The notes under the pieces were generated by a model, which saw only the letters and a program-made list of their open reading frames with translations, had not been told where the DNA came from and ran no database searches. From Tenacibaculum sp. MAR_2010_89 (GTDB lineage: Bacteria; Bacteroidota; Bacteroidia; Flavobacteriales; Flavobacteriaceae), in the NCBI RefSeq assembly GCF_900105985.1, contig NZ_FNUB01000005.1:1240001-1304000 (forward strand): a stretch of DNA of 64,000 nt. Direction: 5' to 3'. Of the stretch, positions 8,701-19,800 are shown one piece after another. Both the position numbers and the translations under genes were made by a program. The stretch's first letter is position 1, and the number at the start of each line of letters is the position of its first letter.

Positions 8701-11700
8701 GTTATATATGGTTAGATTCTTTTCCAGTAAATTCCAATGGAAAAATAGACAGGAGAGCGTTGCTTAGTCCAGATTTAACTTCAGAGGAGAAGTATGTAGC
8801 GCCAGAGACTAATGATCAACAGAAATTAGTTAAAATTTGGTCAGAAGTTTTAGATCTTGAAGAGGATACGATTAGTATTACATCAGATTTTTTTAGATTA
8901 GGAGGTCACTCATTATTAGCCATTACATTAACTAATAAAATTAATCAAGTTTTTAATATTGAAGTTTCTCTAAAAGATTTATTTTCTTATCGTACTATTT
9001 TAGAGTTGTCAACTTATATATCAGAAAAAGAACATGTTCAATTTGAGTCTATACCAAAGGCCTTAGAGAGTAGTTCTTATCCATTGTCATCGGCACAACG
9101 TCGTATGTATTTCTTATATGAATTTGACAAGGGTAGTACAAGTTATAACATGCCAATGTTTTATAGGGTTGGAAGAGATTTAGATGTTTCACAATTAGAT
9201 AAAGTATTTAAAGAATTAGTATCACGTCATCAGTCTTTACGTACCGTTTTTGAGTTGGAAGAAGGATATCCAGTTCAACGAGTTTTAGAAGCAACAAATT
9301 TTAATATAGCTTATAAGCAAGGTAATCCAAGTGATGTTGATAGGTATGTGTCTGAATTTGTACAACCATTTAATTTGGCTGAAGAATTACCATATCGTGT
9401 ATCATTAATAGATATTACAGGTGAAGACTATTTGTTAATGATAGATTCACACCATATAATTAATGATGGAGTTTCCAATGAGATTTTAATGAAAGGATTT
9501 TGGTCATTATACCATGGAGAGTCTTTACCAAGTTTAAGTATTGATTATATAGATTATTCAGTTTGGCAACAAAGTGAGGGGTATCAAGATTTAGTATCGA
9601 GTCATAAAACGTATTGGTTAGATAAGTATAGTGAAGAGTTAACAGCATTAGAATTACCTACAGATTATCCTCGTAGTCAAGATCAAAGTACAGAAGGAGA
9701 TGTTCATTCAATAACTCTAAGTAAAAAACAAAGTGAAGAGTTACGTAAAATAGCAGCAAGTGAAGGAGTAACAATGTACACATTGTTTTTAGGTATTTAT
9801 ACAATTTTACTAAGTAAGTTGTCAAATCAAGAAGATATTGTTGTAGGTACTCCAACAGCGGGGCGTCATCATGCCGATTTAGAAGAGGTTGTAGGAATGT
9901 TTGTGAATACATTAGCTCTACGTAACCAAGTAGCTTCAGGAACTAGTTTTCAAGAATTTTTATCAGAACTACAAGTAAATACATTAATGGCATTTGATCA
10001 TCAATTGTATCAGTATGAAGAATTGGTGGATGCATTAGATGTTTCACGAGATAGTGGACGTAATCCGTTATTTGATGTTTTTTATTCATACAATCAATAT
10101 CAAGAAGTAACTGATGTAGAAGAATCAGAGAGTTTGAAAATAGTAGGCCATGATGTTAGTTATACTATAGCGAAGTTTGATTTAATGTTAGATGTTTTAG
10201 ATTCTGAATCAATAGTTTTATCACTTAATTATCGAACAGATTTATATAGCTCTTCAAGTATTGCAAGATTTTCAGGTTATCTAAATAAAATTATAGATAG
10301 TGTATTAGATAATAAAGAAAAGCAACTGAAGGATATAGATATACTATCAACATCAGAAAAAGATAGATTGTTATTAGGTTTAAATACTACCAAAGTGAAT
10401 TATGATTTAGAGGAAACAGTTTTAGATATGTTTCGCTCTAAAGTTGAAGAGTTTCCAAATTCTATAGCTTTAGTTATGGAAGGAAAAAAACTTACTTACC
10501 AAGAGTTAGATGCTCGTTCAGATTTATGGGCAACTCATTTGATGAATTTAGGAGTGTTAAAAGGTTCTATAGTTGGTTTAATGATGACTCGTTCTTTAGA
10601 AATGATCACAGGTATTTTAGGTATAATGAAAGCAGGGGGAGCGTATTTACCAATCAATGTAGATCAACCTTTATCTCGAACTCATCATATGTTAGAAGAA
10701 TGTGATGTAGAATTAATTTTAGGAAATGTAAATACTGATGATATTGTAATTGATTCGAAATATACCTTTATTGAAGCTAAAAAATTAGATCTATCTTTAG
10801 AAGTCAAAAAGAAATTATCTTTTGTTGAGGTATCAAATTTAGCTTATGTAATATACACTTCAGGATCAACAGGAACTCCAAAAGGAGTTATGGTTGAACA
10901 TAAATCAGTTACAAATTTAATTAACCATGAGCGTGAATTTTTAGGAGTAAATATAACAGATAAGATATTACAATTCTCTCCATATTATTTTGATGTTTCT
11001 GTAGAGCAGATTTGGTTAGCCTTAACTACAGGTTCAAGTTTAGTTTTATTAGAGAAAGATACTTTAATAGATCATCAAAAATTTATAAATGTATTAGTTA
11101 GAGAAGAAATTACACATTTAAATGTTACCCCCTCGTTTTTAGAAAGTTTATCCTTACCTTCATTAAAATACCTTAAACGTATAGTTGTTTCAGGCGAGTC
11201 ATGTAAGCCAAGTTTGGCAAAGAAATATATAAAAGATTATGATTTTTATAATGAATATGGACCAACAGAGGCAACTGTTATTTCAGTATCCAAAAAATTA
11301 AAATTAGAAGATTTAAAAGGAAGTAATATCTCTATAGGGTATCCTATTGCAAATACACAAGCTTATGTTTTAGATAAAGATCTAAAATTATTACCAAAAG
11401 GAGTTGTAGGAGAGCTTTATATAGGTGGAGTAGGATTATCATCGGGTTATATTAATAATGTTACATTAACAGAAGAACGTTTTATAGCCAATCCATTTGG
11501 AGAAGGGCGTTTGTATAAAACAGGGGATATAGTAAGATGGTTACCTGAAGGAGATTTAGAGTACTTAGGAAGAAATGATCATCAAGTAAAGATACGAGGT
11601 TATCGAATCGAATTAGGAGAGATAGAATCTCAATTAGAGTCTATTGATATAGTAAGTCAAGCATTAGTATTGGCAAGTGGATCAGAAAATAATAAGCAGT

Positions 11701-12830
11701 TGATAGCTTATTTATGTGGTGTAGGGGAGTTAGACGACATTTCGATTGCTACGTTATTGTCGTCAAAGCTTCCTGATTATATGATTCCTTCAGGTTATAT
11801 ATGGTTAGATTCTTTTCCAGTAAATTCCAATGGAAAAATAGACAGGAGAGCGTTGCCTAGTCCAGATTTAACTTCAGAGGAGAAGTATGTAGCGCCAGAG
11901 ACTAATGATCAACAGAAATTAGTTAAAATTTGGTCAGAAGTTTTAGATCTTGAAGAGGATACAATTAGTATTACATCAGACTTTTTTAGATTAGGAGGTC
12001 ACTCATTATTAGCCATTACATTAACTAATAAAATTAATCAAGTTTTTAATATTGAAGTTTCTCTAAAAGATTTATTTTCTTATCGTACTATTTTAGAGTT
12101 GTCAACTTATATATCAGAAAAAGAACATGTTCAATTTGAGTCTATACCAAAGGCCTTAGAGAGTAGTTCTTATCCATTGTCATCGGCACAACGTCGTATG
12201 TATTTCTTATATGAATTTGACAAGGGTAGTACAAGTTATAACATGCCAATGTTTTATAGGGTTGGAAGAGATTTAGATGTTTCACAATTAGATAAAGTAT
12301 TTAAAGAATTAGTATCACGTCATCAGTCTTTACGTACCGTTTTTGAGTTGGAAGAAGGATATCCAGTTCAACGAGTTTTAGAAGCAACAAATTTTAATAT
12401 AGCTTATAAGCAAGGTAATCCAAGTGATGTTGATAGGTATGTGTCTGAATTTGTACAACCATTTAATTTGGCTGAAGAATTACCATATCGTGTATCATTA
12501 ATAGATATTACAGGTGAAGACTATTTGTTAATGATAGATTCACACCATATAATTAATGATGGAGTTTCCAATGAGATTTTAATGAAAGGATTTTGGTCAT
12601 TATACCATGGAGAGTCTTTACCAAGTTTAAGTATTGATTATATAGATTATTCAGTTTGGCAACAAAGTGAGGGGTATCAAGATTTAGTATCGAGTCATAA
12701 AACGTATTGGTTAGATAAGTATAGTGAAGAGTTAACAGCATTAGAATTACCTACAGATTATCCTCGTAGTCAAGATCAAAGTACAGAAGGAGATGTTCAT
12801 TCAATAACTCTAAGTAAAAAAACAAAGTGA
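5757..12830 (+). CDS. Nonribosomal peptide synthetase, modules 1-2 and the start of module 3
   Basis: The frame begins with a TubC-type N-terminal docking domain (residues about 1-55), which implies an upstream partner protein. It continues C1 (HHIINDG near 6346-6366), A1 (TSGSTGKPKG, about 7290-8780), T1 (LGGHSL, pantetheine Ser at 8910-8912), C2, A2 (TSGSTGTPKG) and T2 (Ser at 12003-12005). It then enters C3 and stops at 12830. The stop follows a run of seven A at 12816-12822 where the identical module copies have six, so it is almost certainly not the true end. Restoring the frame joins this part to 14739-22277 as one protein of 5505 residues. The specificity positions I read are DTESISTVCK for A1 and DVENVSEVIK for A2. 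All catalytic motifs look intact. No epimerase, methyltransferase or oxidase domain is seen. Confidence 0.9.
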   Translation: MKIDEYISDLRKKNIIISVKEGKISLKGSKEKITPEVIKELTAKKQDILTFFKSIKKVKEFESIKPAPKQNYYPLSSSQLRMYFLYNFDKESTSYNVPGFYRVSRNLDVLKLEQVFQKLSNRHHSLRTVFEIVDGNPVQRVLDSNSLKVTRHQGTTSDINRYMDSFVRPFDLSKELPIRISLMEVLEEDYLLMIDMHHIINDGVSSEVLMHDFWSLYQGNVLPDLPIQYIDYAVWQQSDVYKDLISSHKEYWLDRYSDEFTVLEIPTDYTRPIQLGNEGSAYTLSLSKKQSDKLRDFASSHGATMYMLFLAIYNVLLNKLSNQDDIIIGTPTVGRRHSDLEGIVGLFVNTLALRNQITSNVSFSDLLAKIQEDTLKAFDHQLYPYEELIDALDVSRNVGRNPLFNVFFSYNQQEGSTSSSNDSDLKIVNHEVLYNIAKFDLELDIINQGDYYDMLFSYNLSLFDEKTIKRFSTYLEAIIEQIVTEGNIKISEIDILSKEEKSQIIHEFNAPETNYNIKGTVVDLIEEQVFFNPKAKALYFKNHTIDYGELNSKANKLAHYLINVMGVQKGDQVGVHFGRSPEMIIGFLAVLKSGAAYVSLDPGNPSSRINLLIENSNLKFILTNSYEKLLAINTSVEVIDLIREGLNIGEMPSNNPLVKIKENDPAYIIYTSGSTGKPKGIVIEHSSLVDYSITFKEYFSLTTSDKVVQQASPAFDTVVEEVFPALLTGASIVIMPDGGKNIEYLLKEIKETKATILSTVPVVVDALNNYSDALESLRLIVSGGDVLLPRHISNLIEKYPIYNTYGPSESTVCITYHKVSSLDNTSCIGKPIPNRQVYILNKDKQLCPVGVTGELCVSGKGLAKEYLNDKKLTEDKFIKNPIIPTSRIYRTGDTAKWNSDGTIEFLGRVDNQVKIRGVRIELGEIESQLESIDIVSQALVLASGSENNKQLIAYLCGVGELDDISIATLLSSKLPDYMIPSGYIWLDSFPVNSNGKIDRRALLSPDLTSEEKYVAPETNDQQKLVKIWSEVLDLEEDTISITSDFFRLGGHSLLAITLTNKINQVFNIEVSLKDLFSYRTILELSTYISEKEHVQFESIPKALESSSYPLSSAQRRMYFLYEFDKGSTSYNMPMFYRVGRDLDVSQLDKVFKELVSRHQSLRTVFELEEGYPVQRVLEATNFNIAYKQGNPSDVDRYVSEFVQPFNLAEELPYRVSLIDITGEDYLLMIDSHHIINDGVSNEILMKGFWSLYHGESLPSLSIDYIDYSVWQQSEGYQDLVSSHKTYWLDKYSEELTALELPTDYPRSQDQSTEGDVHSITLSKKQSEELRKIAASEGVTMYTLFLGIYTILLSKLSNQEDIVVGTPTAGRHHADLEEVVGMFVNTLALRNQVASGTSFQEFLSELQVNTLMAFDHQLYQYEELVDALDVSRDSGRNPLFDVFYSYNQYQEVTDVEESESLKIVGHDVSYTIAKFDLMLDVLDSESIVLSLNYRTDLYSSSSIARFSGYLNKIIDSVLDNKEKQLKDIDILSTSEKDRLLLGLNTTKVNYDLEETVLDMFRSKVEEFPNSIALVMEGKKLTYQELDARSDLWATHLMNLGVLKGSIVGLMMTRSLEMITGILGIMKAGGAYLPINVDQPLSRTHHMLEECDVELILGNVNTDDIVIDSKYTFIEAKKLDLSLEVKKKLSFVEVSNLAYVIYTSGSTGTPKGVMVEHKSVTNLINHEREFLGVNITDKILQFSPYYFDVSVEQIWLALTTGSSLVLLEKDTLIDHQKFINVLVREEITHLNVTPSFLESLSLPSLKYLKRIVVSGESCKPSLAKKYIKDYDFYNEYGPTEATVISVSKKLKLEDLKGSNISIGYPIANTQAYVLDKDLKLLPKGVVGELYIGGVGLSSGYINNVTLTEERFIANPFGEGRLYKTGDIVRWLPEGDLEYLGRNDHQVKIRGYRIELGEIESQLESIDIVSQALVLASGSENNKQLIAYLCGVGELDDISIATLLSSKLPDYMIPSGYIWLDSFPVNSNGKIDRRALPSPDLTSEEKYVAPETNDQQKLVKIWSEVLDLEEDTISITSDFFRLGGHSLLAITLTNKINQVFNIEVSLKDLFSYRTILELSTYISEKEHVQFESIPKALESSSYPLSSAQRRMYFLYEFDKGSTSYNMPMFYRVGRDLDVSQLDKVFKELVSRHQSLRTVFELEEGYPVQRVLEATNFNIAYKQGNPSDVDRYVSEFVQPFNLAEELPYRVSLIDITGEDYLLMIDSHHIINDGVSNEILMKGFWSLYHGESLPSLSIDYIDYSVWQQSEGYQDLVSSHKTYWLDKYSEELTALELPTDYPRSQDQSTEGDVHSITLSKKTK
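8511..11603 (+). repeat. NRPS module repeat, copy 1 (3093 bp)
   Basis: The unit runs from the end of one adenylation domain (CGAATCGAATTAGG) through T, C and most of the next A domain. It differs from copies 2 and 3 only at three bases that I can see, all near its start: T8764 against C, G8870 against A, and T8888 against C. The unit is 1031 codons long, so the duplication preserves frame. Confidence 0.88.
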
Positions 12831-14698
12831 AGAGTTACGTAAAATAGCAGCAAGTGAAGGAGTAACAATGTACACATTGTTTTTAGGTATTTATACAATT
12901 TTACTAAGTAAGTTGTCAAATCAAGAAGATATTGTTGTAGGTACTCCAACAGCGGGGCGTCATCATGCCGATTTAGAAGAGGTTGTAGGAATGTTTGTGA
13001 ATACATTAGCTCTACGTAACCAAGTAGCTTCAGGAACTAGTTTTCAAGAATTTTTATCAGAACTACAAGTAAATACATTAATGGCATTTGATCATCAATT
13101 GTATCAGTATGAAGAATTGGTGGATGCATTAGATGTTTCACGAGATAGTGGACGTAATCCGTTATTGATGTTTTTTATATTCATACAATCAATATCAAGA
13201 AGTAACTGATGTAGAAGAATCAGAGAGTTTGAAAATAGTAGGCCATGATGTTTAGTTATACTATAGCGAAGTTTGATTTAATGTTAGATGTTTTAGATTC
13301 TGAATCAATAGTTTTATCACTTAATTATCGAACAGATTTATATAGCTCTTCAAGTATTGCAAGATTTTCAGGTTATCTAAATAAAATTATAGATAGTGTA
13401 TTAGATAATAAAGAAAAGCAACTGAAGGATATAGATATACTATCACATCAGAAAAAGATAGATTGTTATTAGGTTTAAATACTACCAAAGTGAATTATGA
13501 TTTAGAGGAAACAGTTTTAGATATGTTTCGCTCTAAAGTTGAAGAGTTTCCAAATTCTATAGCTTTAGTTATGGAAGGAAAAAAACTTACTTACCAAGAG
13601 TTAGATGCTCGTTCAGATTTATGGGCAACTCATTTGATGAATTTAGGAGTGTTAAAAGGTTCTATAGTTGGTTTAATGATGACTCGTTCTTTAGAAATGA
13701 TCACAGGTATTTTAGGTATAATGAAAGCAGGGGGAGCGTATTTACCAATCAATGTAGATCAACCTTTATCTCGAACTCATCATATGTTAGAAGAATGTGA
13801 TGTAGAATTAATTTTAGGAAATGTAAATACTGATGATATTGTAATTGATTCGAAATATACCTTTATTGAAGCTAAAAAATTAGATCTATCTTTAGAAGTC
13901 AAAAAGAAATTATCTTTTGTTGAGGTATCAAATTTAGCTTATGTAATATACACTTCAGGATCAACAGGAACTCCAAAAGGAGTTATGGTTGAACATAAAT
14001 CAGTTACAAATTTAATTAACCATGAGCGTGAATTTTTAGGAGTAAATATAACAGATAAGATATTACAATTCTCTCCATATTATTTTGATGTTTCTGTAGA
14101 GCAGATTTGGTTAGCCTTAACTACAGGTTCAAGTTTAGTTTTATTAGAGAAAGATACTTTAATAGATCATCAAAAATTTATAAATGTATTAGTTAGAGAA
14201 GAAATTACACATTTAAATGTTACCCCTCGTTTTTAGAAAGTTTATCCTTACCTTCATTAAAATACCTTAAACGTATAGTTGTTTCAGGCGAGTCATGTAA
14301 GCCAAGTTTGGCAAAGAAATATATAAAAGATTATGATTTTTATAATGAATATGGACCAACAGAGGCAACTGTTATTTCAGTATCCAAAAAATTAAAATTA
14401 GAAGATTTAAAAGGAAGTAATATCTCTATAGGGTATCCTATTGCAAATACACAAGCTTATGTTTTAGATAAAGATCTAAAATTATTACCAAAAGGAGTTG
14501 TAGGAGAGCTTTATATAGGTGGAGTAGGATTATCATCGGGTTATATTAATAATGTTACATTAACAGAAGAACGTTTTATAGCCAATCCATTTGGAGAAGG
14601 GCGTTTGTATAAAACAGGGGATATAGTAAGATGGTTACCTGAAGGAGATTTAGAGTACTTAGGAAGAAATGATCATCAAGTAAAGATACGAGGTTAAT
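11604..14698 (+). repeat. NRPS module repeat, copy 2 (carries nearly all of the indels)
   Basis: This copy is identical in base substitutions to copy 1 beyond the three early differences, but carries seven of the eight small indels that break the frame. The spacing between equivalent points rises from 3093 bp (9045 to 12138) to 3096 bp (12138 to 15234). That equals the net +3 from all eight indels, the last of which falls just inside copy 3. Confidence 0.88.
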
Positions 14699-14738
14699 CG
14701 AATCGAATTAGGAGAGATAGAATCTCAATTAGAGTCTA
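12831..14738 (+). pseudogene. NRPS module 3 (C3-A3) in broken frames, probably a sequencing artefact
   Basis: This stretch encodes the C3 and A3 domains in four fragments (12868-13209, 13245-13472, 13463-14236 and 14308-14697) in shifting frames. Compared with copy 1, the changes are: +1 A in the run at 12816-12822, -1 T at 13165-13166, +AT at 13177-13180, +1 T at 13251-13253, -1 A near 13445, -1 C at 14223-14226, +1 A at 14696-14697 and +1 T at 14743-14744. They sum to +3. There are no nonsense or missense substitutions between them. Most fall in short homopolymers, as expected for unpolished long-read sequence in the middle of a repeat. A true decaying pseudogene would also show base substitutions. 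With the indels corrected, the domains are intact. Confidence 0.8.
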
Positions 14739-16885
14739 TTGATTATAGTAAGTCAAGCATTAGTATTGGCAAGTGGATCAGAAAATAATAAGCAGTTGAT
14801 AGCTTATTTATGTGGTGTAGGGGAGTTAGACGACATTTCGATTGCTACGTTATTGTCGTCAAAGCTTCCTGATTATATGATTCCTTCAGGTTATATATGG
14901 TTAGATTCTTTTCCAGTAAATTCCAATGGAAAAATAGACAGGAGAGCGTTGCCTAGTCCAGATTTAACTTCAGAGGAGAAGTATGTAGCGCCAGAGACTA
15001 ATGATCAACAGAAATTAGTTAAAATTTGGTCAGAAGTTTTAGATCTTGAAGAGGATACAATTAGTATTACATCAGACTTTTTTAGATTAGGAGGTCACTC
15101 ATTATTAGCCATTACATTAACTAATAAAATTAATCAAGTTTTTAATATTGAAGTTTCTCTAAAAGATTTATTTTCTTATCGTACTATTTTAGAGTTGTCA
15201 ACTTATATATCAGAAAAAGAACATGTTCAATTTGAGTCTATACCAAAGGCCTTAGAGAGTAGTTCTTATCCATTGTCATCGGCACAACGTCGTATGTATT
15301 TCTTATATGAATTTGACAAGGGTAGTACAAGTTATAACATGCCAATGTTTTATAGGGTTGGAAGAGATTTAGATGTTTCACAATTAGATAAAGTATTTAA
15401 AGAATTAGTATCACGTCATCAGTCTTTACGTACCGTTTTTGAGTTGGAAGAAGGATATCCAGTTCAACGAGTTTTAGAAGCAACAAATTTTAATATAGCT
15501 TATAAGCAAGGTAATCCAAGTGATGTTGATAGGTATGTGTCTGAATTTGTACAACCATTTAATTTGGCTGAAGAATTACCATATCGTGTATCATTAATAG
15601 ATATTACAGGTGAAGACTATTTGTTAATGATAGATTCACACCATATAATTAATGATGGAGTTTCCAATGAGATTTTAATGAAAGGATTTTGGTCATTATA
15701 CCATGGAGAGTCTTTACCAAGTTTAAGTATTGATTATATAGATTATTCAGTTTGGCAACAAAGTGAGGGGTATCAAGATTTAGTATCGAGTCATAAAACG
15801 TATTGGTTAGATAAGTATAGTGAAGAGTTAACAGCATTAGAATTACCTACAGATTATCCTCGTAGTCAAGATCAAAGTACAGAAGGAGATGTTCATTCAA
15901 TAACTCTAAGTAAAAAACAAAGTGAAGAGTTACGTAAAATAGCAGCAAGTGAAGGAGTAACAATGTACACATTGTTTTTAGGTATTTATACAATTTTACT
16001 AAGTAAGTTGTCAAATCAAGAAGATATTGTTGTAGGTACTCCAACAGCGGGGCGTCATCATGCCGATTTAGAAGAGGTTGTAGGAATGTTTGTGAATACA
16101 TTAGCTCTACGTAACCAAGTAGCTTCAGGAACTAGTTTTCAAGAATTTTTATCAGAACTACAAGTAAATACATTAATGGCATTTGATCATCAATTGTATC
16201 AGTATGAAGAATTGGTGGATGCATTAGATGTTTCACGAGATAGTGGACGTAATCCGTTATTTGATGTTTTTTATTCATACAATCAATATCAAGAAGTAAC
16301 TGATGTAGAAGAATCAGAGAGTTTGAAAATAGTAGGCCATGATGTTAGTTATACTATAGCGAAGTTTGATTTAATGTTAGATGTTTTAGATTCTGAATCA
16401 ATAGTTTTATCACTTAATTATCGAACAGATTTATATAGCTCTTCAAGTATTGCAAGATTTTCAGGTTATCTAAATAAAATTATAGATAGTGTATTAGATA
16501 ATAAAGAAAAGCAACTGAAGGATATAGATATACTATCAACATCAGAAAAAGATAGATTGTTATTAGGTTTAAATACTACCAAAGTGAATTATGATTTAGA
16601 GGAAACAGTTTTAGATATGTTTCGCTCTAAAGTTGAAGAGTTTCCAAATTCTATAGCTTTAGTTATGGAAGGAAAAAAACTTACTTACCAAGAGTTAGAT
16701 GCTCGTTCAGATTTATGGGCAACTCATTTGATGAATTTAGGAGTGTTAAAAGGTTCTATAGTTGGTTTAATGATGACTCGTTCTTTAGAAATGATCACAG
16801 GTATTTTAGGTATAATGAAAGCAGGGGGAGCGTATTTACCAATCAATGTAGATCAACCTTTATCTCGAACTCATCATATGTTAGA
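14699..16885 (+). repeat. NRPS module repeat, copy 3 (partial, ends inside A4)
   Basis: Identity to copy 1 (8511-10697) continues through T3, C4 and the first part of A4, then stops sharply at base 16886, where the sequence switches to a different adenylation core. One extra T at 14743-14744 is its only indel. Confidence 0.87.
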
Positions 16886-19800
16886 GGAATGTAAAGTTTC
16901 TTTTGTTTTAAGTAATTTAAACGACCTTTCAGAAGAAATTAAAGCCAACTATAGTTATTTGAGCAGTAGTGTTTTAGATAAGAAATTAAATGTTAATAAG
17001 AAAGAATTACCAGTAGTTACTTCAGATGATGCAGCTTATGTAATTTATACTTCAGGTTCAACAGGAAATCCAAAAGGGGTATTAGTAGCATATAAAGGAA
17101 TAACAAATTTAAATTGTTTTCAAAGAGAGTTTTTTGATATAGGTACAGCTGACCGTATTCTTCAATTTTCACCCTATTATTTTGATGCTTCTGTAGAGCA
17201 AATTTGGTTAGCTTTAACTTCTGGAGGTAAAATGGTTTTAATTGGTAGAGAAGTTCTTTTAGATCCAACTCTTTTTAAGAATTATCTTTTAGAAAATAAA
17301 ATAACTTATTTACATAGTACTCCATCGTTTTTAGAAAATTTACCAATAGACGAATTACCATTTCTTAAAATTGTTATATCAGGTGGAGAAAAATGTACTC
17401 CTTCATTAGCTAATAAATTTTTAGGAAAATCAAGATTCATTAATGAGTATGGACCAACCGAAGGAACGGTAGTATCTATGGCTTATGAGGTGTTAGAAAA
17501 ATTAAATACGAATGTACCTATAGGACGTCCTATAGCTAATACTCAAGCTTATATTTTAGATAAAGATTTAAACTTATTACCAGAAGGAACTATTGGAGAA
17601 CTTTATATTGGAGGTGTTCATTTAGCGGAGGGTTATGTTAATAATGTGACATTAACGGAAGAACGTTTTATAGGGAACCCTTTTGGAAAAGGGAGTTTAT
17701 ACAAAACAGGAGATTTAGTAAAATGGTTACCTGAGGGAGATTTGGAGTATTTAGGAAGAAATGATCATCAGGTAAAGATACGAGGTTATAGAATTGAATT
17801 AGGTGAAATTGAATCTGTGTTAGAAGAAGTACCAAGTATAAATCAAGCATTAGTTTTAGCTCATGGGACAGGTGTAAATAAACAGTTAGTAGCTTATTTA
17901 TGTTGCAACGAGGTAATTGAAGAGCAAGATATAATATTGTTATTATCAGGAATGTTACCAGATTATATGGTTCCTTTAAGTTATATTTATTTAGATAGTT
18001 TTCCATTGAATGCTAATGGGAAAATAGATAGAAAGTCATTACCTATACCAAATCTAATAGATAAGGAAGCGTATGTTGCTCCTACTAATGAAACCGAAAC
18101 ATCATTAGTACATATTTGGTCTGAAATTTTAGATCTTGAAGAAAATGCAGTTAGTATTACTTCAGACTTTTTTAGACTGGGAGGTCATTCATTATTGGCA
18201 ATTACTTTATTGAATAAGGTGAATAAGATATTTAATGTAGAAGTATCATTACGAGATTTATTTTCTTATCGTACTATTTTAGAGTTATCAACTTATATTT
18301 TAGAAAAAGATCATGTTCAATTTGAATCTATACCAAAGGCATTAGAGAGTGAATCTTATCCATTATCATCGGCACAACGACGTATGTATTTCTTGTATGA
18401 ATATGAAAAAGATGGTACCAGTTATAATATGCCAACATTTTATAGAGTTGGAAGAGATTTAGATGTTTCACAGTTAGATAAAGCATTTAAAGAATTAGTG
18501 TCTCGTCATCAAGTTTTACGTACTGTTTTTGAGTTGATAGATGGGCATCCAGTGCAACAGGTTTTAAAAGATGTAAACTTTGAAATAGATTATAAACAAG
18601 GTGCTGCAAGTGATATTAAAAACTATGTGTCTGAATTTGTGCAACCATTCAATTTAGCTGAAAATTTACCATATCGTGTATCATTGATAGATATTACAGG
18701 AGAAGATTATTTGTTAATGATAGATTCGCACCATATAATTAATGATGGAGTTTCTAATGGAATTTTAACTCGTGATATCTGGTCATTGTATTATGGAGAA
18801 TCTTTACCGAATTTAAGTATTGAGTATATAGATTATTCAGTATGGCAGCAAAGTGAAAGTTATCAAGATTTAGTATCAAATCATAAAAAATATTGGTTAG
18901 ATAAGTATCGTGAAGAATTAACAGCATTAGAATTACCTACAGATTATCCGCGTAGTCAAGTTCGAAATAATGAAGGAGGAGTTCATTCGCTAATTCTAAA
19001 TAAAAAACAAAGTGAAGAGTTACGTAAAATAGCAGCAAGTGAAGGAGTAACAATGTATACATTGTTTTTAGGTATTTACACTATTTTACTAAGTAAGTTA
19101 TCAAATCAAGAAGATATTGTTATAGGTACCCCAACAGCAGGACGTCTCCATGCCGATATGGAAGATGTTGTAGGGATGTTTGTGAATACCTTAGCTCTTC
19201 GTAACCAAGTAACTTCAGGAACTAGTTTTCAAGATTTTTTATCAGGATTACAAACAGATACATTAATGGCATTTGATCATCAGTTGTTTCAATATGAGGA
19301 ATTGGTAGACGCATTAGATGTTTCACGAGATAGTGGACGTAATCCATTATTTGATGTTTTTTATTCATATAATCAAGAGAAAACTTATGTAGAAGAATCA
19401 GAAAGATTAAAAGTTGTAGGTTATGAAGTGGATTATAACGTAGCAAAGTTTGATTTAGAACTAGATGTAGTAGAGCAAGAAGAAGGATGTGGTATATTTT
19501 TTAGTTATAGCCTATCGTTGTTTAATGAAAAAACAATAGAAAGATTTTCAAAAGGATTTGAAAAAATAATAGCAGAAATATTAGTAGATAAGGAAATTGA
19601 AATATCAAAAATCAATATTCTTTCAAATGAAGAAAGTAACCAAATAATTAAAGAGTTTAATGCGCCAGAAATAAATTATAACATTAAAGGAACTATTGTT
19701 GATTTAATAGAAAAACAAGTTTTATTAAACCCATTGGCAGAAGCATTATATTATAAAGGTTATACAATGAGTTATCAAGATTTAAACTTAAAAGTTAATC

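Noticed and set aside
9460..9912. Minus-strand open frames inside the NRPS modules, repeated in each copy.
   Set aside because: They are shadows of the conserved plus-strand coding sequence. They repeat because the modules repeat and show no protein-like features.
5757..12830. A complete separate NRPS ending at 12830, followed by several small NRPS genes.
   Set aside because: The end coincides with an extra A in a homopolymer, and all later breaks are small indels absent from identical copies. A single gene to 22277 explains everything.
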